DNA of 48,576 nucleotides from Candidatus Omnitrophota bacterium (GCA_021731625.1 JAKFXC010000032.1:1-48576); one strand, 5' to 3'. Shown: positions 11,343 through 19,160, counted from the first letter of the stretch. Numbers and translations: made by a program. The notes: a model not told the origin generated them from the letters alone.

Positions 11343-11759
11343 ATGCCTTGCAGTGATAGTTCTTCAGGCCTAAATATTCGTTTATCGGCGGATGAGCGTC
11401 TGGATAGTTTCCAGTTTGCCAAAATCACCTGTTCCAGTGAGATTGGCGGCAATACCGGCTTGTCGGCCTTCTGTAAAGGCAAGAGTCTGGAAGCCATATT
11501 AGACCTGGATTTTTATATGCTGCGCACGGCTCTGAACCTAGGCAGTGATGAGGAGCGGCAGTTTGTGATGTATTTAGAGTTAGACGCCTTGAAAGCGGGA
11601 ATTGCGCAATACCTAGGGGTGGAGCACCCCAGTGTGGACCCTCTGCGTTGTCAGATTTCTTCCATCGAGCACACCGGAGAATTTATCGACATCGCTGAGG
11701 TGATTCTTCCCCCTAAAGAACTTCCCAAAATACTACCCTGCAGTTTAAAAGACCGTTAA
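11343..11759 (+). CDS. Small cysteine-containing protein, weakly NifU/IscU N-domain-like
   Basis: A 138-residue soluble protein, last gene of the plus-strand operon, 8 bases after the AsmA-like gene. The segment KITCSSEIGGNTGLSAFCKGKSLE resembles the NifU/IscU scaffold region around its first conserved Cys (written here in two parts: KITCSSEIGG, then NTGLSAFCKGKSLE), and LPPKELPKILPCS near the end recalls the scaffold's third-Cys region. Cysteines sit at about 3, 30, 44, 103 and 132. The order and spacing are unusual, with about 45 residues between them lacking the usual central motif, so this may be a diverged scaffold-fold protein without cluster-assembly function. Its stop overlaps the convergent ilvN stop by 4 bases. 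Confidence 0.7.
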   Translation: MPCSDSSSGLNIRLSADERLDSFQFAKITCSSEIGGNTGLSAFCKGKSLEAILDLDFYMLRTALNLGSDEERQFVMYLELDALKAGIAQYLGVEHPSVDPLRCQISSIEHTGEFIDIAEVILPPKELPKILPCSLKDR

Positions 11760-12259
11760 GTCTTTTCTTTGCCCTTGGCCATGAGCACCTTGCCGGTGCG
11801 CACCATTTCTTCCAAGCCGAATTTTTTAAGCAGCCCTTCAAATTCGTCCAGCTGGGCGGTGGTGCCGGTTTGCTCGATAATGAAATAGCCTTCCGAGGCA
11901 TCGTCCATTTTGACGTGGAATTTACGGGAATGTTTGGTCACAAAGGCCTTTGCCGCTGGAGAGGCCTTGACCTTTAGAAGGGCCAATTCCTTTTCCACCG
12001 AGTGCGTCAAATCGTGCTCTTCGCAATGGATGACATCAATGAGTTTAGTGACATTCTTAATGATCTGATCCAGCGTCTCCAGGTCCCCCGTGGCGGTAAT
12101 CGTCATGCGGGAATATTTGGGATTGACGGTGGGGGAGACCACCAAAGAATCAATGTTGTATGCCCGTCGGGCAAAAACCAAAGCAATGCGCACCAGGACG
12201 CCGGGTTTATTGGCGACGAGAATGCTGATCGTGTGGATAAGGGGTTTGGGGTTTTGCAT
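11756..12259 (-). CDS. ilvN: Acetolactate synthase small (regulatory) subunit
   Basis: The 167-residue protein opens with the ACT domain of IlvN: HTISILVANKPGVLVRIALVF, in parts HTISILVANKPGVL and VRIALVFARRAYNI, then SLVVSPT. The C-terminal regulatory domain follows (ELALLKVKAS, then a diverged second half with a polar tail). It binds the catalytic subunit and normally gives valine feedback inhibition. It lies 7 bases downstream of ilvB on the same strand, the usual ilvBN order. No ilvC or ilvD is nearby in the window. Its stop overlaps that of the convergent NifU-like gene. Confidence 0.95.
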   Translation of the reverse strand: MQNPKPLIHTISILVANKPGVLVRIALVFARRAYNIDSLVVSPTVNPKYSRMTITATGDLETLDQIIKNVTKLIDVIHCEEHDLTHSVEKELALLKVKASPAAKAFVTKHSRKFHVKMDDASEGYFIIEQTGTTAQLDEFEGLLKKFGLEEMVRTGKVLMAKGKEKT

Positions 12260-12266
12260 AAAATCT

Positions 12267-13985
12267 TTAAGTGGAACCAGTCGGCTTCTCCATTTTTCCC
12301 GTCGGTTTTTCTATGATCATATGGTGCGCGGACCGGCCCGAGGGGATCATCGGGAACACGTTGTCCTCTTTAATGACTTCCGCGTGGATGACGCATGGTC
12401 CCGCAAAGGCCATGGCCTCTTTCATGACGTGTTCGCAGTGGTCAACCCGGTCCATATGAAACCCTTTGATGCCGTACGCTTCCGCCAATTTTTTAAAGTC
12501 AGGATTGCCTTCCAAATCCACTCCGGAGAGCCGATTGTCGAAAAACAATTCCTGCCATTGCCGCACCATGCCTAAATATTTATTGTCGATGATGAGCACT
12601 TTGACCGGCAACTTGTGGATAAAGACGGTGGACAATTCATAAAGGGTCATTTGAAAACCGCCGTCACCGACGATCGCCACCACTAACGCCTTGGGATCCG
12701 CAAATTGGGCCCCGATGGCCGCCGGAAACCCATAACCCATGGTGCCGGCCCCGCCGGACGAAAGCCAGTAATTGCCTTTGTCCGACAAGTAAAATTGCGC
12801 CGCCCACATTTGATGCTGTCCCACGTCGGTGGTGACAATGGCCTTGCCTTGGGTGACTTTGTAACAGGTATCAATGACTTTTTGGGCCGTCAAACCTGCG
12901 GCATTGGAATATTTCAGCGGGTATTCGTTCTTGTAAAATGCCAGTTCCTTCAGCCAGTCCGCCGTGTCCAATGGTTCCACCAGCTTGACCAACTCTTCCA
13001 CAACCTCTTTGGCGTTGCCGACCACCCAGGCATCGGGTTTGACGATTTTGTTGATTTCGGCAAAATCCACGTCGATGTGCAATTTTTTGGCATTCACGCA
13101 GAATTCATTGTTATTGCCGTTGATGCGGTCGTCCCAGCGGGAGCCGATGGATAGGATCAAATCGCAATTGATCAGGGCCTTGTTGGCATAGGCGGTGCCG
13201 TGCATGCCGAGCATGCCTAGAGAAAGCTTGTGGGTTTCCGGAAATTCGCCCTTACCGAGCAGGGTGTTGGTGACCGGGGCGTGCAATTTTTCGGCCAGCC
13301 TCTTGATAGCGTCCCCGGCATTGGCGATCACCGCTCCATGCCCGATGAGCAATAAAGGCTTTTTGGCCCCTTTAAACATTTTGGCCATTTTTAGAATATC
13401 TGCTTTACTCGGCTTGGCAGGAATTTTATATCCGGGAATGTCCATCTCCGGATCCAAGCTATCGCCGCTAAAAGGGGCGGAAGTGATGTCTTTGGGCAAG
13501 TCAATGAGCACCGGCCCGGGCCGGCCGGTCTGGCAAATGTGCCAGGCTTCCTTGATCACGCGAGGAATGTCGTTGGTGTTCTTGACCAAATAGCTGTGCT
13601 TGACCACCGGCATGGAGATGCCGGAAATGTCGGCTTCTTGGAAGGCGTCTTTGCCGAGCATAGCGGTGATGGTCTGGCCGGTTAAGACAATCATGGGCAC
13701 CGAATCCATCATGGCCGTCATAATGCCGGTCACGGTATTGGTAGCCCCTGGTCCGGAAGTGACTAAAACCACCCCGGGTTTGCCAGTGACGCGGGCGTAC
13801 CCGTCGGCAATATGCGTGGCCCCTTGCTCATGGCGGGTCAGAATCAATTTGATTTTGGAGCCCACCAACGCATCAAAAATAGGAATGGCCGCCCCACCGG
13901 AGAGGCCCCAGATGTACTGCACCCCGAAATTTTCCAGGCATTTGATGAGCGCTTCGGCGCCATTAGGTTGTTTTTTTGCGGTCAT
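12267..13985 (-). CDS. ilvB: Acetolactate synthase large (catalytic) subunit
   Basis: A 572-residue ThDP-dependent enzyme that condenses pyruvate (or pyruvate plus 2-ketobutyrate) in branched-chain amino-acid synthesis. Visible family signatures are the N-terminal LILTRHEQGATHIADGYAR with the catalytic Glu of HEQGA, LVTSGPGATN, the FAD-binding middle domain, and the ThDP/Mg motif GDGGFQMTLYELST followed by NNKYLGMVRQWQ-like NKYLGMVRQWQ. I took the ATG at 13985, starting MTAKKQPNGAEALIK, rather than the longer frame from 14168, because the 61 extra residues have no family counterpart and a good promoter lies immediately before 13985. No Shine-Dalgarno site precedes this ATG. Followed closely by ilvN. 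Confidence 0.96.
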   Translation of the reverse strand: MTAKKQPNGAEALIKCLENFGVQYIWGLSGGAAIPIFDALVGSKIKLILTRHEQGATHIADGYARVTGKPGVVLVTSGPGATNTVTGIMTAMMDSVPMIVLTGQTITAMLGKDAFQEADISGISMPVVKHSYLVKNTNDIPRVIKEAWHICQTGRPGPVLIDLPKDITSAPFSGDSLDPEMDIPGYKIPAKPSKADILKMAKMFKGAKKPLLLIGHGAVIANAGDAIKRLAEKLHAPVTNTLLGKGEFPETHKLSLGMLGMHGTAYANKALINCDLILSIGSRWDDRINGNNNEFCVNAKKLHIDVDFAEINKIVKPDAWVVGNAKEVVEELVKLVEPLDTADWLKELAFYKNEYPLKYSNAAGLTAQKVIDTCYKVTQGKAIVTTDVGQHQMWAAQFYLSDKGNYWLSSGGAGTMGYGFPAAIGAQFADPKALVVAIVGDGGFQMTLYELSTVFIHKLPVKVLIIDNKYLGMVRQWQELFFDNRLSGVDLEGNPDFKKLAEAYGIKGFHMDRVDHCEHVMKEAMAFAGPCVIHAEVIKEDNVFPMIPSGRSAHHMIIEKPTGKMEKPTGST

Positions 13986-13994
13986 AAGTCGGAT

Positions 13995-14023
13995 ATAATA
14001 ACACAAATTTTTAGAGGAGCCAA
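13995..14023 (-). promoter_or_regulatory. Sigma-70-type promoter of ilvBN, probably leaderless
   Basis: On the minus strand TTGGCT (14018-14023) and TATTAT (13995-14000) are separated by 17 bases. The -10 box ends 9 bases before the ilvB ATG, so transcription should begin within about 3 bases of the start codon. No ribosome binding site is present. Confidence 0.55.
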
Positions 14024-14066
14024 CGGATTTATTACTGCTGTCCGGCGTCCAGTTTGCGTAACCCTC

Positions 14067-14573
14067 ATGTTTCACACTATTTACCCGCCGCTGGCCATTG
14101 GGTTGGGGGTGATCATTGCGAATATTCCGCGCTGCCTTGGCAAAGGCCAGTATTTTTTCTTTCGTCAAGCGCGGCCATTGTGGTGTTTATGTTCCTTTTT
14201 GGTTTCGGTACTTTTCCTAACATGGCGTAGTCAAACCCTCACCCTCTACAACGCCGCGTCTTCCCAAAAAACCCTGGGGATCATGCGGCATGTGGCCCTA
14301 ATCGGCATGCCCCTGGTTTTGGGCTATACATTCACGATGTATTGGATTTTTAGAGGAAAGGTGAAACTCGATAAGAATAGGTATTTAAAGCAATCCCTAT
14401 ATTGCTTTTACTGGCTACTGATCAGTGCCGCCAGTTCGCCGTTCTCGTGCATCTCCGTCACAATATCACAGCCACCGATAAATTCCCCATTAATAAAAAC
14501 CTGCGGGATGGTTGGCCAATTGGTGAATTCTTTGATGCCCTGGCGCAGCGCCTCGTCTTGCAGGATGTCATAG
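14067..14573 (+). CDS. Possible small hydrophobic protein (doubtful)
   Basis: This is the only sizeable frame in the 420-base gap between ilvB and the monothiol glutaredoxin gene. From the ATG at 14067 it encodes three hydrophobic stretches (PPLAIGLGVIIANIP, CSFLVSVLFLTW, ALIGMPLVLGYTFTMYWIF) and then runs antisense through the glutaredoxin gene, where it has the composition of a shadow frame. There is no Shine-Dalgarno site. The first 110 codons could be a real membrane protein, perhaps truncated by the neighbouring gene's 3' end; the family is not recognised. Confidence 0.22.
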   Translation: MFHTIYPPLAIGLGVIIANIPRCLGKGQYFFFRQARPLWCLCSFLVSVLFLTWRSQTLTLYNAASSQKTLGIMRHVALIGMPLVLGYTFTMYWIFRGKVKLDKNRYLKQSLYCFYWLLISAASSPFSCISVTISQPPINSPLIKTCGMVGQLVNSLMPWRSASSCRMS

Positions 14574-14725
14574 GCTTTGATGGGCACGCCATAGGACTGC
14601 AAAATTTGCACCGACCTCGCCGAGAACCCGCACATCGGCGCTTGAACGTTGCCCTTCATAAAAATTACCACTTTGTTGTCCTTAATGTCTTTTTCGATTT
14701 GTTGACGCATTTTATCAGTTAACAT
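14408..14725 (-). CDS. grxD: Monothiol glutaredoxin, Grx4/GrxD type
   Basis: A 105-residue CGFS glutaredoxin: MKGNVQAPMCGFSARSVQIL places the active Cys at 32, followed by the conserved WPTIPQVFINGEFIGGCDI glutathione-binding region. Proteins of this class bind a glutathione-ligated [2Fe-2S] cluster, form heterocomplexes with BolA-family proteins and pass clusters to targets. The start at 14725 (MLTDKMRQQIEKDI) matches the family; the 12 extra upstream codons do not, and AGAAAGGGA lies just before this ATG. It is the last gene of the glutathione operon, 36 bases after the IbaG-type BolA gene, its expected partner. Confidence 0.95.
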   Translation of the reverse strand: MLTDKMRQQIEKDIKDNKVVIFMKGNVQAPMCGFSARSVQILQSYGVPIKAYDILQDEALRQGIKEFTNWPTIPQVFINGEFIGGCDIVTEMHENGELAALISSQ

Positions 14726-14761
14726 ATGGGTCCCTTTCTCTTGCACATAACATGGCACCAA

Positions 14762-15019
14762 TTACAGCGGGAATTGGTGCTTGACCTCCTGCCATTTGGA
14801 CGGTGTAAATGTTTTTAGACTCAAGGCATGCACGATATGAAAGATATCTTTAACCGCGGTCATGACCGCCTGCTGTTGTTTAAACACCGGCATTCCTTCG
14901 AACGTGGGGGAGACCACAATAGCCTGCAAGTGCTGGCCGTCGTTCATAGGGTCAAGGACGTAGGCGGTAGACTCGGGGACCGCAGCTTCAATTTTTTGTT
15001 TGATTTCCTGAAGGGTCAT
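14762..15019 (-). CDS. BolA family protein, IbaG-like subtype
   Basis: An 85-residue BolA-fold protein. The central motif is FEGMPVFKQQQAVMTAV and the C-terminus HALSLKTFTPSKW. The canonical BolA R-H-R motif is replaced by K-Q-Q, as in E. coli IbaG, while the C-terminal His of the V-H-A-L-S motif, a known cluster ligand with Grx4, is kept. It begins inside the upstream glutaredoxin gene, overlapping it by 32 bases, and precedes the CGFS glutaredoxin, so the three are probably made together. Role inferred: [2Fe-2S] cluster trafficking with the adjacent Grx. Confidence 0.9.
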   Translation of the reverse strand: MTLQEIKQKIEAAVPESTAYVLDPMNDGQHLQAIVVSPTFEGMPVFKQQQAVMTAVKDIFHIVHALSLKTFTPSKWQEVKHQFPL

Positions 15020-15245
15020 ATTTGTTTTTGAACCAATCAATGATGTCGGCAGACTCGTACAGGGCCTTCCCGTCCACAACTAAACACGGTACCTGGGCCC
15101 TGCCGCCGATTTTAACCAATTCGTCCCGAAATGCCGGGTTGGCGTGGATGTCTTTCATGGTAACCCGGATGCTCGTCTGGTCCAGAAAACTCCGCACGCG
15201 TGCGCAATACGGGCAGCCAATGTAGTGATACAGTGCCAGTGTCAC
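14988..15245 (-). CDS. Dithiol glutaredoxin-like protein (CPYC)
   Basis: An 85-residue thioredoxin-fold protein starting MTLALYHYIGCPYCARVR, with active site C11-P-Y-C14, the cis-proline motif AQVPCLVVDG and the C-terminal ESADIIDWF seen in glutaredoxins and small GST-N-like domains. It reduces disulfides using glutathione. The ATG overlaps the gshB stop by 4 bases (ATGA arrangement), and its 3' end overlaps the start of the BolA-like gene by 32 bases. The gene context strongly supports a glutathione-linked role. Confidence 0.92.
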   Translation of the reverse strand: MTLALYHYIGCPYCARVRSFLDQTSIRVTMKDIHANPAFRDELVKIGGRAQVPCLVVDGKALYESADIIDWFKNKYDPSGNQTKN

Positions 15246-16201
15246 TTCGAACGGCCGCCTTTGAAGGACCGCACCATCTTTTCCACAAAATCGATGACTT
15301 TATCTTCCAGCTGCACGCTGTAAAGCCGGTTCATTTCTTGTAGGCACGTAGGTGACGTGACGTTCACCTCAATGAGGGAGTTGCCTAGGATGTCGATGCC
15401 TACGAAATAAAGGCCCAATTTTCTTAAATGGGGCTTTAGGGTTTGCACGATTTTCTTGTCCCGGGCGTTAATGGTGGCTGGGGCGGGTTTGCCGCCGGCA
15501 TAAAAATTATTGCGGTGGTCGCCGGGCCCATGCTGGCGCAGCAGTGTCCCTAGAATTTCGCCGTTTAGCAGCAGGATCCTCTTGTCGCCGTTTTTAGACT
15601 CTGGCACATATTTTTGCAGGATGATGGCCTCGTCGAACGATTTGCTCAACGTTTCCAAAATCACATTCACATTGGTGTGGCCGGCCTCCAGATGGAAGAC
15701 CGAGCGTCCGCCGAATGCGTTGGTGGGCTTGGCGATGACGTTCTTATATTTATTCACGAAGTCAAAAAGGTCTTTGCGGTTGGTGGCAATGGTGGTGGGG
15801 GGGACAATGCCGCTAAAGCGCGCGGTCCATATTTTTTCGTTGACGGTGCGCACGCCGGTTGGATTATTGATCACCGCCACCGATGCCGGCAATTGGTCCA
15901 GCAGCCAGGTGTTGAGCAAATATTGCTCGTCAAAAGGAGGGTTGGTGCGGATAAAAACGGCATGAATGTCATCCTGGCTCAGGCGTAAGGTGTGTTCTTG
16001 GATGAATGGTTCATGGGCCATGGCTTGCGGCTTTACTTTAACGGCATGGAAATGCAATTTGCCTTCGATGAGACTGATGCCATCCTCGGGCACGTAATAG
16101 ACTTCGTGCCCCCGGCGGTAGGCGCCCAGCATCAACATGAGCGTGGTGTCTTTGTCGAAGGTGACGGTCTCCAGAGGGTCCATCAGGAATAAGAATTTCA
16201 T
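15242..16201 (-). CDS. gshB: Glutathione synthetase
   Basis: A 319-residue ATP-grasp ligase joining gamma-glutamylcysteine and glycine. Family signatures: MKFLFLMDPLETVTFDKDTT at the N-terminus, RTNPPFDEQYLLNT, VINNPTGVRTVNEK, AKPTNAFGGRSVFHL in the ATP-binding region, RILLLNGEILGTLLRQHG, and the C-terminal GIDILGNSLIEVNVTSPTCLQE (shown as GIDILGNSLIEVN and VTSPTCLQE) with metal/ATP-binding Glu and Asn. It overlaps gshA by 4 bases upstream and the CPYC glutaredoxin by 4 bases downstream. Confidence 0.97.
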   Translation of the reverse strand: MKFLFLMDPLETVTFDKDTTLMLMLGAYRRGHEVYYVPEDGISLIEGKLHFHAVKVKPQAMAHEPFIQEHTLRLSQDDIHAVFIRTNPPFDEQYLLNTWLLDQLPASVAVINNPTGVRTVNEKIWTARFSGIVPPTTIATNRKDLFDFVNKYKNVIAKPTNAFGGRSVFHLEAGHTNVNVILETLSKSFDEAIILQKYVPESKNGDKRILLLNGEILGTLLRQHGPGDHRNNFYAGGKPAPATINARDKKIVQTLKPHLRKLGLYFVGIDILGNSLIEVNVTSPTCLQEMNRLYSVQLEDKVIDFVEKMVRSFKGGRSK

Positions 16202-17490
16202 TGCTTTTTTTTCTCCAGTTCCAGGATTTCCATCCCGGCGGCAATGCTGGCAATGCGGGCCAGGATGCGGTAAATATCGAAAATATTCAAGTTATGGGCA
16301 ATGCCGCAATCGAGCCCGTATTTATCCAGGCGGGGACAAAGTTTTTGAAATCCCATGCCGCCCGGCGAATTCAAGTTTTCCCGGGAATTTTTTCCGGTGT
16401 GATAACGGTAAAACCCGCCGATCAAGTTGTTGTCAATTTGATAAATGCACACTTCGCAGGGGCTGCCTTCGATGCGGTGGATGGTCGGCACGCCTTCTTG
16501 CAGCAGGAACCGGTGTACGGTGTTGCCGCCTTTGCTGCGCTCCAGGTCGTTGCGTTTGCGGCGGTTGAGTTCCAGGATTTGCTGCGGCTTCTCGATGGGA
16601 GTCACCCCCACCCCGTAGGTGCCGGAATCCGATTTGATAAAAATAAACGGTTTATCCTCAATGCCATGCTCTTTGTATTTGGCCTCGATTTCCGCAAACA
16701 ACCGCACCCCGGCCTGGTATAAGCGTTGCTGGTCTTCTTCCGTGTTGATATCCACCGCTTCCACCAGTTCATATAGACAGGAAAATTGCCAAGGGTCCAG
16801 GCCGACGATTTCGGAAAATTCCTTAATCAGGGAGTTGGTCCAGCGGAAATGTTCCGATTTATGCCGGGCATGCCAGCCGGCTTCCATGGGCGGGAATACC
16901 GGGATGTTGATTTCTTTTAAAGCCTTGGGAATGCCGCCGGTCAAATCGTTGTTTAAGAGCACGAAGTCAAAATTGATCTGTTTGTTTTGGATTTTCTCTA
17001 AGATCTGCTTGAAGCAGTAGATTTTGACCGTGGCCCCGGTCGCCGTTTCAAGTTCCAAGGCATGCGCCGCCTGGTCGCAAAAGGTGGGCTGGTTTTCAAA
17101 AAAGGTGGCGATTTTTGCCTCAAAACCGGCTTTGGTAATGATTTCCTGGAGGATGCGCACATTTTCCAGGTACCAGGTATTGCGGGTATGCTCTTCAGCG
17201 GCAATCAATACGCGTTTGGCGCGAGGGACGCGCTTGAGGATGGCCGTCCGGATAAGCTCTTGGGCGTCCGCTAACCCATGCTCGCACAGATTGTTAAACC
17301 CCGCGGGGAATAAGTTGTTGTCAATGACGGCGATCTTAAAGCCGGCGTCGCGGATGTCCACTGACGAATAGATGGGGGTGTAGATGGGTTCATATTTGGC
17401 AAACCAGTCGCTGATGGCCTGTTGCTTGGACTGGATGCAGGGCACGCACAAACTGCCGGAGAAATTATTGTGTTTGATGAGTTCAGGCAT
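16198..17490 (-). CDS. gshA: Glutamate-cysteine ligase, GshA family (PF08886 type)
   Basis: A 430-residue protein matching the GshA-type glutamate-cysteine ligase that is unrelated to the E. coli enzyme: PELIKHNNFSGSLCVPCIQSK at the start (in parts PELIKHNNFSG and SLCVPCIQSK), VIDNNLFPAGFNNLC, the DSGTYGVGV and RIEGSPCEVCIYQI region, and HNLNIFDIYRILARIASIAAG-like C-terminus. It makes gamma-glutamylcysteine for gshB, which it overlaps by 4 bases. I chose the ATG at 17490; the 41 codons upstream in the longer frame run back into the symporter gene and have no family match. A TATAGT sequence sits 6 bases before this ATG, but a 7-base gap to the symporter gene suggests co-transcription. Confidence 0.93.
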   Translation of the reverse strand: MPELIKHNNFSGSLCVPCIQSKQQAISDWFAKYEPIYTPIYSSVDIRDAGFKIAVIDNNLFPAGFNNLCEHGLADAQELIRTAILKRVPRAKRVLIAAEEHTRNTWYLENVRILQEIITKAGFEAKIATFFENQPTFCDQAAHALELETATGATVKIYCFKQILEKIQNKQINFDFVLLNNDLTGGIPKALKEINIPVFPPMEAGWHARHKSEHFRWTNSLIKEFSEIVGLDPWQFSCLYELVEAVDINTEEDQQRLYQAGVRLFAEIEAKYKEHGIEDKPFIFIKSDSGTYGVGVTPIEKPQQILELNRRKRNDLERSKGGNTVHRFLLQEGVPTIHRIEGSPCEVCIYQIDNNLIGGFYRYHTGKNSRENLNSPGGMGFQKLCPRLDKYGLDCGIAHNLNIFDIYRILARIASIAAGMEILELEKKKQ

Positions 17491-17497
17491 GCGCAAA

Positions 17498-18769
17498 CTA
17501 TACCACAATTTTAGAATTATGGCGAGGGTCGACCGTCTTTTGGATGAGGCAGGCCGCAATGTAATCACCCTCGACATTGACCACCGTGCGCAGGGTGTCC
17601 AACGGCCGGTCAATGGGGATGAGGATGGCCACGGCCTCCACCGGCAGGCCGACCGCCTGCAGCACCATCATCATGGTGACCATTCCGGCGCTGGGGATCC
17701 CGGGGGCACCGACGGCCGCCACCATGGCGGTTAACCCAACGATGATTTGCTGGGCCAGGGAGAGATGGATGCCGCAGAGGTTGGCCACGAAGAGGGCGGC
17801 CATGGCTTCATACAGGGCAGTGCCATCCATATTGAGGGTGGCGCCGATGGGCAAGACAAACCCGGCAATATTTTTATCCACTTTTAAATTCTGGGTCACA
17901 CAGCGCAAGCCCACGGGCAAGGTCGCCGAGGACGAACTGGTGGCAAAGGCGGTAATCAAGGCATCTTTCACGGCTCGAAAAAATACCCAGGGGCGTATGC
18001 CGGTGGTCAGCCATAAGATCGCCGGCAGCGTTACAAATCCATGCAGGAAGGTCGTGCCCATGACCACCGCGATGTACGTATTTAATACGTTCAGTAAATG
18101 CAGGTCCTGATGGGCCACCAATTCCGCCAAAAGCCCCATGATGCCCAGAGGTGCCAGGCGCATGATCCAGCCCACCATGGTCATGATGATCTCCGAAAGC
18201 TCGTTGATGAATGTCAGCACCGTCTGCGCACGCTTGTTTAAGGCAAAGATGGCGATGCCCGTCAGCATAGCGAACACAATCACGGCTAAAATATTGTTTT
18301 GGGCCATGGCCGTCACGGGATTGGCAAACAAGGCCTGTACAAATTCTGGGCCGAATCCGTCCAGGCTCAAAGGGCGCCAGGTGTACGCCGACATGCTGTC
18401 TTTAAATACATGGATGTCCAAACCAGCCCCGGGTTTAAAAATATTGGCGGCGAGCAGTCCGGTGGCCGCAGCCACTGTGGTGGTAAAGAGGAAAAACAGA
18501 AACAGCGTCCACCACATGCGGTGTGTCTGCGGTGTTAGCTGAAGGTTCGCAATTCCCGCAGTCAAAGATGTAAATACCAACGGGACCACGATCATTTTGA
18601 GCAGACTGATAAATATTTTACCGAACAGTCCAAAAATGAAAAGCAGAGGCGAGGCCACGGTGGGTGGGCAGGATGTGTGGCCTAGAATATAACCAGCGGC
18701 GATGCCGATGGCGGCGCCGAGCAGGATTTGGGTATTGAGGGTCCAGCGCAGGATCATTTTTTTTGGCAT
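17498..18769 (-). CDS. Dicarboxylate/amino acid:cation symporter (DAACS/SDF family)
   Basis: A 423-residue multi-spanning transporter with the family's serine-rich hairpin ATSSSSATLPVGL, the substrate/cation motif NMDGTALYEAMAALF, GAPGIPSAGMV and the C-terminal DRPLDTLRTVVNVEGD. These proteins import glutamate, aspartate or C4-dicarboxylates with Na+ or H+. The substrate is not proven by sequence, but its position 7 bases upstream of gshA suggests glutamate supply for glutathione synthesis. The start is uncertain: ATG at 18769 (MPKKMILRWTLN) fits the family length; 18757 and 18832 are alternatives. No convincing Shine-Dalgarno site precedes any of them. Confidence 0.92.
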   Translation of the reverse strand: MPKKMILRWTLNTQILLGAAIGIAAGYILGHTSCPPTVASPLLFIFGLFGKIFISLLKMIVVPLVFTSLTAGIANLQLTPQTHRMWWTLFLFFLFTTTVAAATGLLAANIFKPGAGLDIHVFKDSMSAYTWRPLSLDGFGPEFVQALFANPVTAMAQNNILAVIVFAMLTGIAIFALNKRAQTVLTFINELSEIIMTMVGWIMRLAPLGIMGLLAELVAHQDLHLLNVLNTYIAVVMGTTFLHGFVTLPAILWLTTGIRPWVFFRAVKDALITAFATSSSSATLPVGLRCVTQNLKVDKNIAGFVLPIGATLNMDGTALYEAMAALFVANLCGIHLSLAQQIIVGLTAMVAAVGAPGIPSAGMVTMMMVLQAVGLPVEAVAILIPIDRPLDTLRTVVNVEGDYIAACLIQKTVDPRHNSKIVV

Positions 18770-18842
18770 CGAGGCTAAGCCCCATGCTTTGGTTAAAAAT
18801 TTTGCCGTAGTGGGGATCGCCGCTCGCAACAAAATCGTTGTG

Positions 18843-18872
18843 TTGCTCGACCCTTCGGGACTATGCTACAAT
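18843..18872 (+). promoter_or_regulatory. Sigma-70-type promoter of bolA, probably leaderless
   Basis: TTGCTC (18843-18848) and TACAAT (18867-18872) with an 18-base spacer. The -10 box ends 11 bases before the bolA ATG at 18884 (8 before an ATG at 18881), leaving an untranslated leader of at most a few bases and no ribosome binding site. Confidence 0.55.
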
Positions 18873-18883
18873 ACTTCTATATG

Positions 18884-19132
18884 ATGAGCAAAACAAAGAT
18901 TGAACAGGCCCTCAAAGACGTATTCCAGCCCGTTTACTTAAAGGTGATTGACGAAAGCAGCAAGCACACCGGGCATGCAAGCACCGGTCAAGGCGGGAAT
19001 TTTGGGGTGGAGATCGTGAGTCCGGCCTTCGCCGGCAAAACATCCCTCGAGCGCCACCGCATGATTTACGCAGCCCTGGAGCCCCTCAAATCCTCCATCC
19101 ATGCTCTGGCCATAAAAGCAAAAGAAAAGTAG
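18884..19132 (+). CDS. bolA: BolA family protein, canonical subtype
   Basis: An 82-residue BolA protein: VIDESSKHTGHAS followed by the classic F-A-G-K-T-S-L-E-R-H-R-M-I-Y motif (FAGKTSLERHRMIY) and IHALAIKAKEK. It retains both the R-H-R histidine and the C-terminal HAL histidine used for [2Fe-2S] ligation with monothiol glutaredoxins, unlike the IbaG-like paralogue at 14762. An ATG one codon upstream (18881) is equally possible. The stop codon lies inside the stem of a bidirectional terminator. Confidence 0.93.
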   Translation: MSKTKIEQALKDVFQPVYLKVIDESSKHTGHASTGQGGNFGVEIVSPAFAGKTSLERHRMIYAALEPLKSSIHALAIKAKEK

Positions 19133-19153
19133 GGAGTTGTCCCTACTTTTCTT
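19122..19153. terminator. Bidirectional rho-independent terminator
   Basis: A perfect 14-base inverted repeat, AAGAAAAGTAGGGA (19122-19135) and TCCCTACTTTTCTT (19140-19153), with a 4-base loop. A/T-rich arms give U-runs in both directions. It serves the convergent bolA and ABC permease genes and contains the bolA stop codon. Confidence 0.8.
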
Positions 19154-19160
19154 CCCCACT

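Noticed and set aside
13985-14168. Longer ilvB with a 61-residue N-terminal extension
   Set aside because: The extension has no counterpart in acetolactate synthases and a promoter lies between it and the accepted ATG.
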